Part shown: piece after piece, positions 37,501-39,058 of the stretch
How positions within the stretch are numbered: the first letter of the stretch is position 1
Layout: the number at the start of each line of letters is the position of its first letter
Assembly: GCA_016432465.1 (NCBI GenBank)
Contig: CP066690.1
Span: 747,666-786,723, forward strand
DNA length: 39,058 nt
Direction: 5' to 3'
Source of the DNA: Candidatus Sungiibacteriota bacterium
Lineage (GTDB): Bacteria > Patescibacteriota > Minisyncoccia > Sungbacterales > HO2-52-23
Program-made: the position numbers and the translations under genes
Notes under the pieces: model-generated
The model's database searches: none
The model's input: the letters and a program-made list of their open reading frames with translations, nothing else
What the model was told of the DNA's origin: nothing

Positions 37501-39058
37501 ATCTTTCCGCCCCCCTAACCAGAACTTTTACCACGGTGGGGGGGGTTAGCGCGAATGCGACCATTGAAGGAACAGTACTGGACGCCGCAGACAAAATATT
37601 ATCCGGAGTGTCAATAAATGTCTACAAAGAAAACTTTACGTCCAATATCTCAGCCGTAAGCGCTGCGGACGGCTCGTTCCGGGTGATTGTATCCGCGGGA
37701 AATTATTGGATTGAGGCTTATCCCCCTTCGGGAAGAGCCGACCTACTGCGTCCTAACCCGATAAAAGTTTCGGTTGTTTCGGGCGCGATAGAGAAAGTAA
37801 CGGTTAAATTTAACACCGTAAGCACGGCCGCGAAAGCCGTTACCGGCAGTGTAAAGTTTAGCAGTGGTGGCGCTGTTACTGATGCCGAGGTGGGCGCTTT
37901 TTCTCTGGAAACTTATCAGTGGGTTAGCACCTCGCCAGACGCTACTGGCAACTACACGCTTAGGGTGACAGGCGGCAAATGGACAGTAGGAGTTCGTCCC
38001 AAAAATCCGGCAACTGCCAGCTGGTCGTATTCCGGCCCGTTCCCAGAAGTTTCTTTTACTAAAGACAGTGCGTCTGATTTGCAAATTGTTAATTTTCTCA
38101 TTCCCTCGGCCGATGCCACCCTAAATGTTAAGACTGTTGATGCGCAGGATAAGCCCCTGTCTGGAGTAGGAGTAGTTGTGGATACGATTAGCGCTGGAGG
38201 CAGCGAGAGTTCTTCTATCGTTGAGAACCGTTCTTCGCCCAAGTTTCGCACCAGCGATGCCAACGGAGTTGCTAAATTTAATTTAGTTTCGGGAAGGTAT
38301 CATGTTCGCGGCTTTCTTCCTTCGGAAAAAGGATACCTGAATTCCCCGGAGCAGGAAGTAACGGCAGTGGGAAGCAAGATTGTTGAAATCAGTATGGTAT
38401 TTTTGAAACGCAATGCCGTGATTACTATTCCCTTCAAGGGCATAATAAAGCTTGAAGACGGCATACCCACTGATGCGTTTATCTGGGCTTGGTCAGAAAA
38501 AGGAGGATACTTGTCAACCTTTTCAGCGGCATCTGGCCTCTTTGAATTTAAAGTAGGCCAGAATGAGCGCTGGCACATTGGCGCAGGCAAAGTGGTTAAC
38601 AACATCCCATATAAGGCTCCAGAAGTGGTTGTTGACGTAAAAGAAGTAGGTGTGAATGTGGAGTTGATTTTGGTGAAATTGGATAAAGATGCCCTGCCTC
38701 CTCCGGTGGTGATAAAAGAATCCACCACCAAACAAATCGTGGCTCAGACCGAAGATGGCGCTAAAGCCGTTGTTCCTCCGAATGCCGCAGGGTCAAGCGG
38801 TAATATAAGCGTGGAAGTCAAACCCACGGTAGAGGCACCTTCACAGGCGGCAGCGCAGGTGGTAGGCACGGTTTATGATGTTTCCATCCGTGATTCGGCA
38901 GGAAAAGATATTACCACTCTTAATTCCGATGTAGAGATTATAATTCCTTATGACGAGGCCGAGCTTAAATCCAAAGGGGTTGACGAGGATGGAGTTATAC
39001 CAAGTTTCTTTGATGAGAAAACAGGCACTTGGGTAAAAGTTGATAACTACACTATTGA
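34534..39058 (+). CDS. Giant FN3/CDGPM-repeat surface protein, frame break, partial
   Basis: This is a secreted protein (signal peptide about residues 8-30, cleavage near VDA-AV) of at least 1500 aa, cut by the window edge. It has seven copies of a 47-aa module with the pattern C-x6-8-LLG-x-GCH-x-M, then YC(D/N)G-x-M-x2-SA-(K/R)-x-GDT, ending GC, separated by Thr-rich linkers; three fibronectin type III domains (about 35253-35510, 36330-36600, 36750-37030); a DNDGDGLIDYP Ca-binding-type loop (about 36640); a Big_5/SbsA-like Ig domain (about 37205-37535); carboxypeptidase-regulatory-like domains (about 37555-38400); and further beta domains. The reading frame starts in frame 1 and must shift at about 35252 to the frame of 35253; without the shift translation ends at 35565. 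The shift lies exactly at the end of a 119-bp perfect repeat, so an assembly error is likely. Confidence 0.75.
34963..35686 (+). repeat. Three identical 119-bp coding repeats
   Basis: Positions 34963-35081, 35134-35252 and 35568-35686 appear identical base for base, from GCCCTTCTTGGAACCGGC to CTACCTCCGGATG. The first and third continue into a Thr-rich linker (TTCTT...), while the second continues directly into an FN3 domain in another frame. Perfect identity, including third positions, means recent duplication or gene conversion. Confidence 0.85.

Overview
The window looks like a chromosomal piece from a member of the Candidate Phyla Radiation (Patescibacteria), most likely a Parcubacteria-type lineage. 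I infer this from the combination of GT-C glycosyltransferases, a GtrA-like flippase, a two-gene VirD4/HerA-type ATPase unit, a short DnaX, very large secreted Thr/Pro/Cys-rich proteins, and many genes with a -10 box about 7 nt before the ATG and no Shine-Dalgarno sequence. TGA acts as a normal stop (for example at 9609, 23781, 28865 and 29242), which argues against the recoded Gracilibacteria/Absconditabacteria lineages. No rRNA or phylogenetic marker other than dnaX is present, so the placement is provisional.

Region by region. (1) 1-10.2 kb is a mostly housekeeping or envelope block: two GT39/PMT-like membrane glycosyltransferases (each carrying an in-frame palindromic insert of shared sequence), a 71-aa orphan, a small coiled-coil protein plus VirD4/HerA-like ATPase, a GtrA family protein, a 199-bp GC-rich inverted-repeat element, a solitary secreted protein with a textbook promoter and terminator, dnaX, a RelE-type toxin-antitoxin pair and tRNA-Gln(UUG). 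(2) 10.2-19.6 kb is an accessory stretch starting directly after the tRNA. It holds an AbiTii-domain protein, a possible PBECR-like nuclease, a membrane protein overlapping a 1308-aa PA14 surface protein, an SbmA/BacA-like transporter, a membrane protein and a small soluble protein. Six copies of a structured intergenic repeat (about 70-120 bp, all on the + strand) lie between these genes and nowhere else in the window; a 162-bp MITE-like element is also here. (3) 19.6-39.06 kb is dominated by surface proteins: two share a novel-looking repeat with spacing C-x5-C-x3-C-x8-C, one combines a coiled coil, peptidoglycan-binding domain, beta-helix and LamG domain, one has an Ig-like C-terminus, and a giant FN3/CDGPM-repeat protein runs off the right edge with a frame break. 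Among these sit a CopB-like P1B ATPase operon with a DoxX-like protein and a 43-aa membrane peptide, a Rieske non-heme iron oxygenase, a second DoxX-like protein, and a DUF167 protein.

Taken together, the window suggests a host-associated small-genome bacterium that invests heavily in cell-surface decoration (glycosyltransferases, GtrA, adhesin-like repeat proteins), imports molecules through an SbmA-like carrier, handles metal and oxygen stress (CopB, DoxX, Rieske protein), and stores defence or toxin genes in an accessory region beside a tRNA. Two expression styles can be seen: apparently leaderless genes (TANNNT, 7 nt, ATG), and solitary genes with a Shine-Dalgarno, a near-consensus -35/-10 promoter and often a terminator.
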